Made by a program: the position numbers and the translations under genes
Shown: positions 63,318-64,000 of the stretch, piece by piece
Position numbering within the stretch: position 1 is the stretch's first letter
How the letters are laid out: each line of letters begins with the position of its first letter
The notes under the pieces: model-generated
The model's input: only the letters and a program-made list of their open reading frames with translations
Told to the model about the DNA's origin: nothing
Database searches by the model: none
Origin: JANRLT01 sp041736895
GTDB taxonomy: Bacteria; Planctomycetota; Planctomycetia; Pirellulales; JALHPA01
Direction of reading: 5' to 3'
NCBI GenBank assembly: GCA_041736895.1
Contig: JBGSSS010000204.1
Span: 1-64,000 of the forward strand
Length of the DNA stretch: 64,000 nt

Positions 63318-63689
63318 ATGAATGTCCTTGAGCTTGCACGCGAATTTCTGCAAGCAGAGCATCACGACTTGCGTCTCAAGGCATCCGATCACTCGATCGT
63401 GGTGCCCGCGAAAAAGCCTAACGGATTCGCTGTCTCAATCAACGACGATCTGATTGTCAGCTTTGATGGCTGGCATGAACATTTCTTTACGCCCGAAGAA
63501 GCGTTGAAGTGCTTTGAGTTCGGCTTTTCAACGAAGTGTCGCTTAAAAGTAACGTCGCGCTGCCGCTTCGCTTACAAATGGACTCTCGAAGCATTGAACG
63601 GCCAGGAGTGGATCGAAGACAGCACTACCGGCCTAATCTTCTTTCCTTTCTGGTGCAAGAAAAGAATCGTCTATTTGCAGAACTGGTAA
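63318..63689 (+). CDS. Hypothetical protein, small and basic
   Basis: Not recognised. The 123-residue protein starts MNVLELAREFLQAEHHDLRL (ATG 63318; an upstream in-frame ATG adds 8 residues). It has a beta-rich centre (HSIVVPAKKPNGFAVSINDDLIVSFDGWHEHFF) and ends FPFWCKKRIVYLQNW. The tidy codon use and clean hairpin after the stop support a real gene. Function unknown. Confidence 0.6.
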   Translation: MNVLELAREFLQAEHHDLRLKASDHSIVVPAKKPNGFAVSINDDLIVSFDGWHEHFFTPEEALKCFEFGFSTKCRLKVTSRCRFAYKWTLEALNGQEWIEDSTTGLIFFPFWCKKRIVYLQNW

Positions 63690-63693
63690 ACGC

Positions 63694-63723
63694 ACACAGG
63701 CCGGGATCGCTCCCGGCCTGTGT
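63694..63723. terminator. Terminator hairpin between convergent genes
   Basis: Perfect 13-base stem ACACAGGCCGGGA-TCGC-TCCCGGCCTGTGT, followed by an AT-rich stretch on the plus strand. It lies between the small hypothetical gene and the convergent partial gene. Confidence 0.75.
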
Positions 63724-63751
63724 CATTATTTCAACTTGTTCCTGCCGCGCC

Positions 63752-64000
63752 TCACCAGAAAATCAACCCGCGGCCGCTGCCGCTTTTGCCGTTGCTGGCC
63801 ATGCGATTGCCGTTCGATGGGTTGACCGGTTGCGGCGACATCCGCGCCGGTTTGGCTTGCATCTTTGTTGGGGCTGGACGGGCCGAATTCATTGGCGCTT
63901 CGTACGATGCTTTGGACATCATCTTGGGCGCGGCACGCCGGCCTTGTTGCGGGTTCATTGGCGGAGCCGGCATCGGAGCGGGTGTCGGTTGGCCTTGGAT
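63752..64000 (-). CDS. C-terminal fragment of a Pro/Met/Ala-rich protein
   Basis: Partial gene: the frame stays open to the window edge (64000), so the start lies outside. The 82 visible residues are low complexity (PAPPMNPQQGRRAAPKMMSK, MQAKPARMSPQPVNPSNGNR) and end GKSGSGRGLIFW. No domain is recognisable. Confidence 0.55.
   Translation of the reverse strand: MQGQPTPAPMPAPPMNPQQGRRAAPKMMSKASYEAPMNSARPAPTKMQAKPARMSPQPVNPSNGNRMASNGKSGSGRGLIFW

Overview
The window is a chromosomal segment of a bacterium that looks like a planctomycete (Planctomycetota, probably near the Pirellulales). The markers are a Tat-exported DUF1501 protein, a DUF1080 protein, a short protein with an N-terminal LEPR-xLL-like motif, a PEP-CTERM protein, futalosine-pathway menaquinone genes, an ECF sigma factor paired with a very large membrane protein, and intergenic repeats that translate as the STGILPV string common in planctomycete genomes. 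Most starts lack a clear Shine-Dalgarno sequence and several are TTG. I saw no rRNA, tRNA, CRISPR array or intact transposase.

Layout. 1-4173: succinate dehydrogenase sdhCAB with a good promoter. 4296-8024: DUF1501 protein, then mqnA and mqnC, which fit a menaquinone-linked respiratory chain together with sdh. 8094-11026: hicBA-like toxin-antitoxin pair, a FucI-fold sugar isomerase, and yqgE. 11184-22106 (minus strand): a tad/flp pilus locus reading flp3-flp2-flp1-tadV-tadE-cpaB-cpaC-cpaE-cpaF-tadB-tadC, with hairpins between most genes. 22811-30489: a membrane glycosylation or lipid-sugar cluster (GT-C glycosyltransferase, terpene-cyclase-like toroid, DUF362, YfhO-like, GT2). 30732-36227: rdgB, small membrane and secreted proteins, an archaemetzincin, an exonuclease/endonuclease/phosphatase protein and the LEPR-xLL-like protein. 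36368-41647: ECF sigma factor and a 1557-residue membrane sensor-like protein. 41918-49789: hemW, secreted proteins, rplM-rpsI, a DUF885 peptidase-like protein, a Dabb protein, a DUF486 membrane protein and a DtxR/MntR regulator. 49838-59793: GT-C-like membrane protein, HAD-UbiA prenyltransferase, uvrB, PEP-CTERM protein and acnA. 59841-64000: an AT-rich HNH nuclease gene that looks foreign, a REC-like hypothetical, mrp, a small hypothetical, and the 3' end of a Pro/Met-rich protein.

The most unusual signal lies between the genes. Dozens of short hairpins share fixed edges while their stem sequences vary with compensating changes. Many sit exactly on stop codons. In three convergent gene pairs (4171-4298, 31788-31914, 34635-34798) the whole intergenic space is one inverted-repeat unit that begins TAG and ends CTA, so it supplies the TAG stop of both flanking genes. 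Other copies have become the last codons of genes (mqnA, the YfhO-like gene) or fill spacers in the pilus operon. I found no element-encoded transposase here, so mobility is an inference.
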